Below, in pieces: positions 1-7,319 of a DNA stretch of 12,536 nucleotides. The position numbers and the translations under genes were made by a program. Position 1 is the first letter of the stretch, and the number at the start of each line of letters is the position of its first letter. The DNA comes from Planctomycetota bacterium (lineage in GTDB: Bacteria; Planctomycetota; PUPC01; DSUN01), in the NCBI GenBank assembly GCA_016872875.1, contig VGYW01000245.1:1-12536 (forward strand). Direction: 5' to 3'. Under the pieces are notes generated by a model, which was not told where the DNA came from, searched no databases, and was given only the letters and a program-made list of their open reading frames with translations.

Positions 1-555
1 TGCCGTCCCTTCGGGACTGGGCGGTGTGTGCGCCCCTATCCGGCGGCTGAAGCCGCCGGCTAACCACTGCCGTCCCTTCGGGACTGGGCTGTGCGTGCGC
101 CCCCATCCGGCGGCTGAAGCCGCCGGCTACCCACTGCCGTCCCTTCGGGACTGGGCGGTGTGTGCGCCCCTATCCGGCGGCTGAAGCCGCCGGCTAACCA
201 CTGCCGTCCCTTCGGGACTGGGCTGTGCGTGCGCCCCCATCCGGCGGCTGAAGCCGCCGGCCACCCACTGCCGTCCCTTCGGGACTGGGCAGTGCGTGCG
301 CCCCCATCCGGCGGCTGAAGCCGCCGGCCACCCACTGCCGTCCCTTCGGGACTGGGCAGTGCGTGCGCCCCCATCCGGCGGCTGAAGCCGCCGGCCACCC
401 ACTGCCGTCCCTTCGGGACTGGGCGGTGTGTGCGCCCCTATCCGGCGGCTGAAGCCGCCGGCCACCCACTGCCGTCCCTTCGGGACTGGGCGGTGTGTGC
501 GCCCCTATCCGGCGGCTGAAGCCGCCGGCTACCCACTGCTGTCCCTTCGGGACTG
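1..555. repeat. 67-bp tandem repeat array, two palindromes per unit
   Basis: Units begin at 1, 68, 135, 202, 269, 336, 403 and 470, with a partial ninth copy at 537-555; the array may continue left of the window. Each unit holds a short palindrome gtcccttcgggac (5-17 in unit 1; 5-bp arms, TTC loop) and a longer one, ccggcggctgaagccgccgg (40-59 in unit 1; 9-bp arms around GA). The segment between them comes in linked variants: GTGTGTGCGCCCCTAT (units 1, 3, 7, 8) and GTGCGTGCGCCCCCAT (units 2, 4, 5, 6). Units 1 and 3 are identical, as are 5 and 6, which suggests duplication of blocks. There are no unique spacers, so it is not a CRISPR. All frames stay largely open because the unit is GC-rich, but I see no real gene in it. 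The role is unknown; it resembles a REP-like dispersed element that has expanded in tandem. Confidence 0.95.
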
Positions 556-605
556 CGCCCTTGTCCCCTTACTTGTGGGGGAGTGGTGCTGAGGGCTACA
601 CTGAG

Positions 606-2294
606 ATGAGCATAAGCTGCGAGACTGTCGGGCGCCTCCTGTCGGAGCGGGCCTTCGATGAGGCGAACCCGGAGCGCCGGGCCGACATCCTCGCCCACCT
701 CGCCGCCTGCCGCGGCTGCCGGGACGCCTGGAGCGCCGCCTACGACTCGCAGGAGCTCGAGGCCGGGCTCAGCGGCCTGCGCGGCACCGCCAGCGTGAGG
801 GACCGCGTGATGGCCCGCCTCCGCGGGGAGGCGCGCCCCGCCGACGGCGCCGAGGGCGAGCCGCCGCTCCCCGCCCGGGTCGGCGGCTTCGAGGTCCTCG
901 GCACCCTCGGCCGCGGCGGCATGGGCACCGTGCTCAAGGCGCGCCAGACCTCCACCGGCCGCATCGTGGCACTCAAGGTCCTCCCACGCCGGCTCGCGCG
1001 GGATGAGCGCTTCGTCACCCGCTTCATCCGCGAGGCATTCGCGGCGGCCAGGCTGCGTCACCCCCACATCGTGCAGGTCTACGACGCCGGCCTGGCCGAT
1101 GGCTACTACTACTTTGCGATGGAGTACGTGGACGGCGAGGGCCTCGACAAGGTTCTGGCCCGCGGGGGACCGCTCGAGCCCGGCCTCGCGCTCAGGCTCA
1201 TGCGCCAGGTGTGCGGCGCGCTCCAGGCCGCGCACGAGGCGGGGATAATCCACCGCGACATCAAGCCGTCGAACATCCTGCTCGATTCGCAGGACTGTGT
1301 GCGGGTGACGGATTTCGGCCTCGCCAAGCACACCCCAGGCGGCCTCGCGGCCCCGCCGGACGGCGCGGCCACGGCCGGGCAGGCTCCGAAGGACGCCACC
1401 GCGACCGCGCCGGGCCATACCCTCGGCACCCCGGCCTACCTCGCGCCCGAGGTGGCGGCCGGGGGAGCCGCCGACGCCCGCTCCGACCTCTACTCCCTCG
1501 GCGCAACGTTCTTCCACGTCCTCGTCGGCCGGCCCCCCTTCGAGGGCGCAAGCCTCACCGAGCTCGTCCTCAAGCAGCGCGACGCGAAGCCGCCGCGCAC
1601 GGCCGAGGCCTGCCGCGGCGCCGACCCGCGCCTCTGCCGCCTCATTGACCGGCTCCTCAGCAAGCGGCCCGACGACCGCCCCGCCTCCGCCGAGGCCGTC
1701 CTCGGAGCCCTCGACGCCATCGCCTCCTTCCAGCCCCCGCCCGAGCCGGCCGGGGGCGGCGAGCCGAGGCAGCCTGTGTGGGACCTCGCGCCCCCCACCG
1801 ACTACTACTCCGCAGGGGTCGCCGCGGCCCGCCGCGAGGCCCGAAGGGACACGTGGCGCTCCGTCTGGCTGGCGCTCTCCGGTCTGGGCATGTTCCTTCT
1901 CGGCGTCCTCATCATCGCCATCGTCCTCGCGGCCCGCAGCGGCTACTTCGGTCTCTTGCTGATTGGCTTCGCCATGCTCCCTGTTGGCGTTCTCAGGCTC
2001 TTCGCAGCCGCACTTGCGTCTGGAGGAATCACGGAGACGCGAACCTCCCGCGGGTCGGGAACCCGCGGGAGGCTGGGCACTGCACCCCTCTTCCCTCTCA
2101 CTCGTGCGTGTCTAGCGTCGCGTCGGAAGGTTGCCCACCTCTCCCTTGGGGAGAGGTCGCCCACCAGAGGCGGGCGAGTGAGGGTGCTTCCTACCTCGTC
2201 CGCGGCAAGCCAAGCACCCTCACCCCAGCCCTCTCCCCGAGGGAGAGGGGGCAGATGCCGGCCGTGTGGCCGCAATCGCCCCGGTTGTGGCTGA
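606..2294 (+). CDS. Membrane-anchored Ser/Thr protein kinase with N-terminal zinc-finger-like segment
   Basis: Predicted to phosphorylate protein Ser/Thr residues at the cytoplasmic face of the membrane. The 562-residue product starts with a short segment carrying H31-x3-C35-x2-C38, like the zinc finger of anti-sigma factors. The kinase domain spans about 95-371: glycine loop GRGGMG (102-107), Lys in VALKVL (K124), HRDIKPSN with catalytic D218, DFG with D236, and GTPAYLAPE (274-282). The activation segment is long and Ala/Pro/Thr-rich. Two membrane segments follow (about 420-442 and 447-469). From about residue 475 the frame runs through palindromic elements (2044-2072, 2137-2249) and becomes low-complexity Arg/Pro/Ser sequence, so the native C-terminus is probably lost or replaced. 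I chose ATG 606 (GAGGG at 591-595) because the longer frame from 495 begins inside the tandem array. The domain order is common in Planctomycetota. The substrate is unknown. The kinase assignment is secure; the 3' end is doubtful. Confidence 0.93.
   Translation: MSISCETVGRLLSERAFDEANPERRADILAHLAACRGCRDAWSAAYDSQELEAGLSGLRGTASVRDRVMARLRGEARPADGAEGEPPLPARVGGFEVLGTLGRGGMGTVLKARQTSTGRIVALKVLPRRLARDERFVTRFIREAFAAARLRHPHIVQVYDAGLADGYYYFAMEYVDGEGLDKVLARGGPLEPGLALRLMRQVCGALQAAHEAGIIHRDIKPSNILLDSQDCVRVTDFGLAKHTPGGLAAPPDGAATAGQAPKDATATAPGHTLGTPAYLAPEVAAGGAADARSDLYSLGATFFHVLVGRPPFEGASLTELVLKQRDAKPPRTAEACRGADPRLCRLIDRLLSKRPDDRPASAEAVLGALDAIASFQPPPEPAGGGEPRQPVWDLAPPTDYYSAGVAAARREARRDTWRSVWLALSGLGMFLLGVLIIAIVLAARSGYFGLLLIGFAMLPVGVLRLFAAALASGGITETRTSRGSGTRGRLGTAPLFPLTRACLASRRKVAHLSLGERSPTRGGRVRVLPTSSAASQAPSPQPSPRGRGGRCRPCGRNRPGCG
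2044..2072. repeat. Perfect 12-bp-arm GC palindrome
   Basis: cctcccgcgggt (2044-2055) and acccgcgggagg (2061-2072) are perfect reverse complements around a 5-base loop. The palindrome lies inside the 3' part of the kinase frame. No T-tract follows, so it is not a canonical intrinsic terminator. It looks like a dispersed palindromic element. Confidence 0.85.
2137..2249. repeat. Composite BIME-like palindromic element (three stems)
   Basis: There are three stems in a symmetric layout. A 9-bp-arm hairpin, acctctccc/gggagaggt (2137-2157), lies on the left. A central stem, gtgagggtgctt (2178-2189) with aagcaccctcac (2212-2223), has perfect 12-bp arms. A second 9-bp-arm hairpin, ccctctccc/gggagaggg (2229-2249), lies on the right. 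The two outer hairpins are related in sequence (CTCTCCC cores). The ccctcaccccagccctctccc type is familiar from REP/BIME elements of many GC-rich bacteria. It overlaps the end of the kinase frame and encodes its odd C-terminus. Confidence 0.85.
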
Positions 2295-2310
2295 GGCGTG
2301 CCGCGATGGG

Positions 2311-2339
2311 TTGAATGTCCGGGGGCGGGCGGGTATAAT
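2311..2339 (+). promoter_or_regulatory. sigma70-like promoter for the 2366 gene
   Basis: TTGAAT (2311-2316), a 17-base spacer, then a perfect TATAAT (2334-2339). Transcription would begin near 2346, about 20 bases before the start codon. It sits just past the kinase stop, so the downstream gene can be transcribed independently of the kinase. Confidence 0.7.
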
Positions 2340-2365
2340 TCGCGGGAGCATGAGGAGAGCGGCGG

Positions 2366-3106
2366 ATGGGATACGTGACGCTGAGCTTTGCAGCGGCCTG
2401 GGTGCTCGCGGCGGCGCCCCAGCCGAAGCCGGAGCCGGAAGCTGCCCCGGCCTTCGCGGGCATCCACGTGCTGGTCCGCACCACGGACGGCATGGCGACG
2501 GGCTACGACCTGCGCTATCAGGACGGGGAGTTCCGGCTCCGCCAGGGGAGCGGGGAGCTGCCGCTGCCCGAGGCGAGCGTGGCCCAGGTGCAGTTCCTCG
2601 ACCTGCCGCACGACGAGCGCAAGGACCCCCTGGTCCGCCTGGCGGTGCACGTGGCCTACCTGCGGCGGCCGCAGGTGGCGCGCTGGGTGTTCCTGGCTCA
2701 GCGGTTCCGCGAGGGGCTGTTCCTGCGGCCCGACGAGCCGCTGGCGGAGACCTTTCGCCGTATCGTGCCCCGGCTCTGGCACCCCGACCTTGCGGCGCTG
2801 CTCTGTGCGGAGGCCGCGCACAGGTGCCTCTTCGAGCGGCGGCCCAAGGACGCCACCGCCCTCTTCGAGGCCGCCGAGGCCGCCTCGAAGGAGCGGCGCG
2901 ACCACGCCTTCGTCTACGGCCTCATGCGCGTGGCCACGCTGCACGACGCCATGCGCCCCAACGAGTTCCAGGACGCCCTCCAGCAGCTTCAGCAGGCCCA
3001 TCCCGACCGCTGGCGCGAGATAGCGCGCTTCCGCGTCTCGCTGCGCGACGAGGGCGACCGCCCCTTCCCGCCGCGTCCCCTCAAGGGCCTGCTCCCGCCG
3101 CCGTGA
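2366..3106 (+). CDS. Probable exported protein of unknown function
   Basis: The product is 246 residues and I do not recognise a named family. Start ATG 2366 has a good ribosome site (GAGGAG, 2352-2357, 8 bases upstream). The first ~17 residues are hydrophobic (MGYVTLSFAAAWVLAAA) and followed by a Pro/Lys/Glu-rich stretch, as in a signal peptide and linker; the n-region lacks the usual Lys/Arg, so export is probable, not certain. Residues ~32-80 look beta-rich, with the pattern GYDLRYQDGEFRLRQGSGE...LPEASVAQVQFLDL, resembling small Sm/SH3-like domains common in planctomycete envelope proteins (inference). Residues ~85-225 look mostly alpha-helical with Ala/Arg/Leu-rich stretches, possibly TPR-like. 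It lies downstream of the kinase in the same orientation but has its own promoter. Strong GC bias at third positions supports it as a real gene. Function is unknown. Confidence 0.8.
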   Translation: MGYVTLSFAAAWVLAAAPQPKPEPEAAPAFAGIHVLVRTTDGMATGYDLRYQDGEFRLRQGSGELPLPEASVAQVQFLDLPHDERKDPLVRLAVHVAYLRRPQVARWVFLAQRFREGLFLRPDEPLAETFRRIVPRLWHPDLAALLCAEAAHRCLFERRPKDATALFEAAEAASKERRDHAFVYGLMRVATLHDAMRPNEFQDALQQLQQAHPDRWREIARFRVSLRDEGDRPFPPRPLKGLLPPP

Positions 3107-3156
3107 CGATGCACACCGAATGGGCATTGGGGTGGGAGGCGCCAAGCCCAATGTCC

Positions 3157-3256
3157 AATACTCAATATCCAATCCTCGATGACCAAGTGAAGGCCACGGC
3201 GAGGCCACAATGGACACACTTGGGCATTGAGCATTGAGCATTGGATATTGAGCATT
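3157..3256. repeat. AT-rich inverted repeat with ATTGAGC iterations
   Basis: In the gap between two converging genes, aatactcaatatccaat (3157-3173) pairs with attggatattgagcatt (3240-3256), 16 of 17 positions complementary; the inner 13 bp are perfect. The right arm region iterates gcattga (from about 3224: gcattgagcattgagcattgg). Related TGGGCATTGG / CCCAATGTCC motifs occur at about 3121-3156. It is much less GC-rich than its surroundings. There is no coding potential worth naming and no T-tract. It is probably a dispersed intergenic repeat; a role as a bidirectional transcription barrier is possible but unproven. Confidence 0.8.
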
Positions 3257-3338
3257 CGGCCGTTGGCTGCCTCAGGCTCGCGGCCGGCGCCAGCGGGTGG
3301 GCGCGACTCCTTCGAAGCGGCGGAAGGCGCGGGCGAAT

Positions 3339-4049
3339 TCAGTCTCGTCTGAGCCACAGGTGCCGGATGGTGATGGAAGAAGCCTGCGTGCACGTGCCAG
3401 GGTATGGAAAGACACGGTCATGTTCCGTGATGCAGACCTGTTCGCTGAAGCGCGTGGCTCTCGATACGGCGCATCGCGTCGGGAAGCGGCGCGTGGGGAT
3501 CGTGGCCCTTCTCGCCTCAAGCGCCGCGCCGAGCTTTGGCCGGATCGTGTAGCCTTCGCGGGCGTAGCCCACCATCATGGCCTCGCTCATCGCCCACGCA
3601 TACTCGCCGTTCACGAACCGAATCAGGCCCTTGTCGCAGTAGTGAGCGCCCACAGTGTGGTCAGAGTCCACCGGCTTGCACTCGACGAAAAGCCTGTCCT
3701 GCGTGGGGACGGCAACGGGGTCACGATCGGCGAGCGCGAAGGCCAGATCGGGCATCTTGTCGAGGCTGCTACGATTGTACGACCGCAGCTTGGGCTCCCT
3801 GACCACATCCCTGAGCAACTCCCGGTCAAATCCCTTCACGAGCGCTTGCTTGAACACGACATCGTAGAGGACCTCGTACAGCTCGTTGGTAAGCCCGTCC
3901 TCTTCGGCTGCGGCGAGGTCGAACCCCTCGCGCGGCTTCCTCCGCAAGAGCTGCCACGCCCTTCTGATAGCCCTCTCAACGATAAGGAACACTGACAGCG
4001 CGATGGGTGGGTGGGGCAACCCCATGGACCTGGCCAAGCCATGCACCAC
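3339..4049 (-). CDS. Small PD-(D/E)XK-like protein, probable restriction nuclease partner of the methyltransferase
   Basis: The product is 236 residues. A helix-rich start (Glu-rich TNELYEVLYDVVFKQ at 54-68) is followed by MPDLAFAL (P100-D101) and, 20 residues on, LFVECKPVD (E123-C124-K125). This D...E-x-K spacing matches the metal-binding core of PD-(D/E)XK endonucleases. A striking segment RFVNGEYAWAMSEAMMVGYA (144-163) and a C-terminal TIRHLWLRRD look like conserved family blocks. Start GTG 4049 follows SD GAGGGG (4056-4061) with 6 bases between; the upstream methyltransferase stop TAG (4053-4055) lies inside that spacer, so the two genes are translationally coupled. Alternative starts are GTG 4046 and ATG 4025. 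With its neighbour it would form a two-gene restriction-modification unit: this protein cuts DNA lacking the methyl mark. Nuclease activity is inferred from the motif and context; I cannot name the exact family. Confidence 0.78.
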   Translation of the reverse strand: MVHGLARSMGLPHPPIALSVFLIVERAIRRAWQLLRRKPREGFDLAAAEEDGLTNELYEVLYDVVFKQALVKGFDRELLRDVVREPKLRSYNRSSLDKMPDLAFALADRDPVAVPTQDRLFVECKPVDSDHTVGAHYCDKGLIRFVNGEYAWAMSEAMMVGYAREGYTIRPKLGAALEARRATIPTRRFPTRCAVSRATRFSEQVCITEHDRVFPYPGTCTQASSITIRHLWLRRD

Positions 4050-4052
4050 GGG

Positions 4053-7000
4053 CTACCCCTCGAAAGCGTCCATATGGCTGCGGAGTATCCTGGCCGCGCA
4101 CAGCCGGGCGCGGCTGGGGGTCCAGTAGCGGTACTGGTTAAGGATCGCGACCAGCAGCCCCCCTTCGATGGGCTGGATGATCTGTGATGCGCCAGCCTCA
4201 TGGGCCAGCGGAAGAACTCCGTCTACGACAACCGCATCGGGCTCCGCATGGGGCTGCCCGCACTTGCTGATGATCAGCACCGTGAACGGCACCGGTGCGC
4301 TGGCGCTGCGACCCTTCTGAGCCCATGGCGCGACTTCGGGTTCCTGCCCCACTACTTCGAAGAAGGGCTTGAGAAGGCGTTGGAGCCTGCAGATGAACCG
4401 GTCGCGCTCCCTGTCTGTCGGGTGCTGGCAGGCGCGCTTCCGGGACCTCTCATACGGTAGGCAGACCTCAAGGGTGTCGCGGATTACCTCGAGGTCGAGA
4501 CGATCTAGACCGTATAGACTGGCGAAGAATGAGTCGATCTCCGAGAAGACACGCCGGTCGCCACCCAACAGGCGGTCGGCCAACGACTTGATCGAGTCGC
4601 GCTGCGGCTGGGTGAGTCGTTGCATCGGGATGATCGGGCATGCATCCAGGTCGGTCTTGTACACAATACGCCGTTCGGCGCCGAACACAGGCGCCGTCAG
4701 AAGAACGTAGTAGGACCACACCAATGAATGGCAGAACGCGAGCAGATACCGCGCCAGTTCCTCGCAATGAGGATGCGCGGCTGCTGAATAGCCATAGAAG
4801 TCCTGCGAGAACGCAACGTCGCGCAAGGAGAGAAGGGCCGGCCTGTCCTCACGCCGCTCGCCGGGAGACTGCTTAACCAGCACAAGGGGAGCGCGGTAGA
4901 CCTCTGGTTTCCGTGGCCGACAGGCTGTGGGTGGCGTGCGCTCGAACGGCTTGAGAGTCGCTACATCAACGAGTTGCGGCCCCGCGTAGGCAGCAGTCAA
5001 GTTGGGCAAGCCGCACAGGAAACTTGCGTCACGCTGCGTCTGTTCCGGCTTGATCATATAGCCCGTCGAACTGGTGAGGCGGAGGTCCTTCTTCCAGTAT
5101 GGGCCGACGGGCCTTCCCTTGGCGGCCTTGATCCTGCGAATGACCTCAACATCGAGCTGGGAACCAACCGCCAGGGCCTTCCACAGCCATGGTTCCTCCC
5201 TGGCCTCGTCGGGCTCGATGGGCTGCACTGACTTCGAGTCTACCCGCAACTCGCCGTAGCTGTTGAGCGAGATGTCGCAATGAGGCGAGATGAACTGGAC
5301 GGTGTTGTACGCCGACGGTCGTTTGTTGCGCGCGAAGAGCAAGAGGAACGGCTGCCCCATCTCGGGCCACACGGGTGTGTCGCTGAGATTGGAGCCGTTC
5401 AAGATACCCGTCACCTCGGTCAGACGGAAAAGCGTCTCGCGTGCCTGCTTGGCAACTCGCGTCTGCTTGAGGAGGATGCGAGCAGGGAGGGCCATAGCGA
5501 TGCGACCGCTTGGCTTGCACCACTCAGTGGACCGCCAGAAGATGGGGAGATCGGGCGCCTTGTCGGGGTTTCGGTACCTCCGAGCGAGTTCGGGCTCCTT
5601 CTTCCGCGTGATGACTCCCTTACTCACCCTGGTGAACTCATCGGCAAGCGCCGCCAGACGCTTCTCTTCCTTCTCCCGTTCCGTCTCGCTCGCGATCCAC
5701 GGTGCCTTCTTCCGCACGCTTGTCCACGGAGGATTGCTGAGCACAACGTCGAATTGGCCATTGAGGCCGCTGGAGACATGGGAACCGAGGCAGCCGATGA
5801 CCGGCCCCTGCGCTGGGTCGGTTCCCTTACGGCAGAAGTTGAAGAGAACCGCGTCGCGGAGGACGTCGAATCCGAGCTTGTCCGGCGGTATCGGTTCAGG
5901 GTCGAGCTCGATCGCGGTGAGGTACAAGCTCAATGCCGTAAGCCGCACTGCCGACTCGCTGATCTCGAAGCCCCTGAGCTGCCGGTGCATGATGTCACGG
6001 ATCACCTGGGTATCAGGCCGCACTCCGGTTGTCTGCCACCGGGCTCGGTAGAGTTCCCGGAAAGCAAGCACCAGGAGGACTCCCCCGCCGCAGGCCGGAT
6101 CGAGGACGCGCGCCCTGTGGGCGTCCGGTAGGCCGTCGAACGCCTCGCCGACCAAGACAGCAGCGATGTTCCTGGGCGTGTAATGCACGCTTGTGGCGTA
6201 CGCGGTTGCCGGGTCCCACTTCCAGCAGAACCTCTCGTATACCTGGCTCAGCAGCCCGACGGGAACATGGGCGAAATCGAAGTCTGACCAGTTGATGTCG
6301 AAGTGGGGTTGGTATCCCCCGGGGATGGGCTCGTACCCACGCACGATGGCGCGGAGGTGAAGGAAGACCTCCCCGTTCGATTGCTCGGCCGCCTTCCTGA
6401 AGAAGGCCAGGCCACCGTCGTCCGTGAGGGGAAGGAAATCGCCATTGAACGTATCGTTGAGCCACTTGCAGGTGGCCGCTGCGTTCTCAGCCGTATCGAA
6501 GCAGGCCGCCAAATCAGCCGCCTTTGGCGCGATTCTCTCTGCGTAGTCCGGCGTGACAATCTCCCGGTCGTATAGGAACCGAAAGAAGAGCGCCCGGCCG
6601 ATGAGGGAGAGCACATCCAACTTGTTTAGGTTGTAGGGCGAGTCGGCGAGCCGCTTGCCTGCCTCGGTGAGCAACTTGAGCATCCCGTGGAACGCATAGT
6701 CGGCCTGGGTGGGCTCGCCCTTCCCGTCGTAATGGCCGAGCGCGAGACGCGAGAAGAACGTGATCGCCTGGCCCGTGTCCCGACGGTACTGCTGCCAATC
6801 CGGTGTCTTCTCGTCCAGGCTGACAGGCACGACCTCCAAGATGCCCGCCGGCTTGACAACGGCGAGGTATGCGCGCTGGCCGCGGCAGCCGAGGGCGCGC
6901 CGTAGCCTACGAAGCTGGCTATCTCGCTGCTCCTGGGGCTGCGCCAGGCGGCTATCGTTGACGAAGTAGAGGAGGGGCTTGCCCTGGCTTTCGGCCACTC

Positions 7001-7163
7001 CGTCGGGGAGGAATTCGCCCTCCCTGCGGGATTGCACAAGATCGAGATACTCGATCAGCTCGGGGCGCGGGCCCTCGGTGAAGAACTTGACACTGGGCCT
7101 GTCGGGGGGAACCCCGTAGTGCCGTAGCCTATCTCGGAGCTGAGCTGTTTCCGAGCTTGACAT
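4053..7163 (-). CDS. N6-adenine DNA methyltransferase (Eco57I/type II-like) of a restriction-modification unit
   Basis: Predicted to transfer a methyl group from S-adenosylmethionine to adenine in a specific DNA site. The 1036-residue product has an N-terminal region of ~300 residues including LIGRALFFRFLYDREIV, typical of large type II/IIG methylases. Then come YTPRNIA (328-334), SAM-binding motif I VLDPACGGG (353-361), GFEIS (398-402) and catalytic motif IV NPPW (477-480), the variant of NPPY found in gamma-class N6-adenine enzymes. The remaining ~550 residues probably include the target-recognition region and a C-terminal extension. I see no clear nuclease motif in its N-terminus, so cleavage probably lies in the coupled downstream protein. 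I chose ATG 7163 because the upstream ATGATG (7209-7214) overlaps the -10 box of a fitting promoter; the SD before 7163 is weak. Base composition is lower in GC than the flanks (53-67% in sampled lines against ~77% in the VWA gene), consistent with horizontal acquisition. Confidence 0.92.
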   Translation of the reverse strand: MSSSETAQLRDRLRHYGVPPDRPSVKFFTEGPRPELIEYLDLVQSRREGEFLPDGVAESQGKPLLYFVNDSRLAQPQEQRDSQLRRLRRALGCRGQRAYLAVVKPAGILEVVPVSLDEKTPDWQQYRRDTGQAITFFSRLALGHYDGKGEPTQADYAFHGMLKLLTEAGKRLADSPYNLNKLDVLSLIGRALFFRFLYDREIVTPDYAERIAPKAADLAACFDTAENAAATCKWLNDTFNGDFLPLTDDGGLAFFRKAAEQSNGEVFLHLRAIVRGYEPIPGGYQPHFDINWSDFDFAHVPVGLLSQVYERFCWKWDPATAYATSVHYTPRNIAAVLVGEAFDGLPDAHRARVLDPACGGGVLLVLAFRELYRARWQTTGVRPDTQVIRDIMHRQLRGFEISESAVRLTALSLYLTAIELDPEPIPPDKLGFDVLRDAVLFNFCRKGTDPAQGPVIGCLGSHVSSGLNGQFDVVLSNPPWTSVRKKAPWIASETEREKEEKRLAALADEFTRVSKGVITRKKEPELARRYRNPDKAPDLPIFWRSTEWCKPSGRIAMALPARILLKQTRVAKQARETLFRLTEVTGILNGSNLSDTPVWPEMGQPFLLLFARNKRPSAYNTVQFISPHCDISLNSYGELRVDSKSVQPIEPDEAREEPWLWKALAVGSQLDVEVIRRIKAAKGRPVGPYWKKDLRLTSSTGYMIKPEQTQRDASFLCGLPNLTAAYAGPQLVDVATLKPFERTPPTACRPRKPEVYRAPLVLVKQSPGERREDRPALLSLRDVAFSQDFYGYSAAAHPHCEELARYLLAFCHSLVWSYYVLLTAPVFGAERRIVYKTDLDACPIIPMQRLTQPQRDSIKSLADRLLGGDRRVFSEIDSFFASLYGLDRLDLEVIRDTLEVCLPYERSRKRACQHPTDRERDRFICRLQRLLKPFFEVVGQEPEVAPWAQKGRSASAPVPFTVLIISKCGQPHAEPDAVVVDGVLPLAHEAGASQIIQPIEGGLLVAILNQYRYWTPSRARLCAARILRSHMDAFEG

Positions 7164-7209
7164 GGCGCTTCGGGGCAAGGTGGATGGACGACCCGCCTCA
7201 CACGCCCGC

Positions 7210-7238
7210 ATCATAGCACGGATGGAAGCGGGATGCAA
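7210..7238 (-). promoter_or_regulatory. sigma70-like promoter for the methyltransferase-nuclease unit
   Basis: On the minus strand, TTGCAT (7233-7238), a 17-base spacer, then TATGAT (7210-7215, 5/6 to consensus). The predicted transcript starts near 7203, about 40 bases before ATG 7163. This placement argues against the longer reading frame that begins upstream. Confidence 0.55.
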
Positions 7239-7319
7239 CAGGAAATGAAGGCGGGGGGTGAGACCTCGAGGGCAGCCCCGTGGTGCCGGGCAGGGCCACA
7301 CCAACCGGGGGTGGGGGGT

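Noticed and set aside
60..469. Three overlapping minus-strand open frames in the tandem array (Gly/Arg/Pro-rich)
   Set aside because: They are three phases of the same 67-bp repeat, kept open by high GC; no ribosome site or domain.
1..555. CRISPR array
   Set aside because: The 67-bp units are contiguous and nearly identical throughout; there are no unique spacers.
438..1517. 359-residue minus-strand frame antisense to the kinase
   Set aside because: It mirrors the GC-biased kinase codons and shows no recognisable motif; the plus strand has a full kinase domain.
2044..2072. Intrinsic terminator for the kinase
   Set aside because: Strong stem but no T-tract, and it lies over 200 bases before the stop codon inside the frame.
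1943..3241. 432-residue minus-strand frame
   Set aside because: It runs through palindromic repeats and antisense to the 2366 gene, with no family signature.
5280..6131. 283-residue plus-strand frame
   Set aside because: Antisense to the methyltransferase core that contains NPPW and DPACGGG; a shadow frame.
4053..7163. BREX PglX or DISARM methylase
   Set aside because: The methylase core would fit, but none of the required partners of those systems is adjacent; the neighbours are a single small nuclease-like gene and an unrelated operon.
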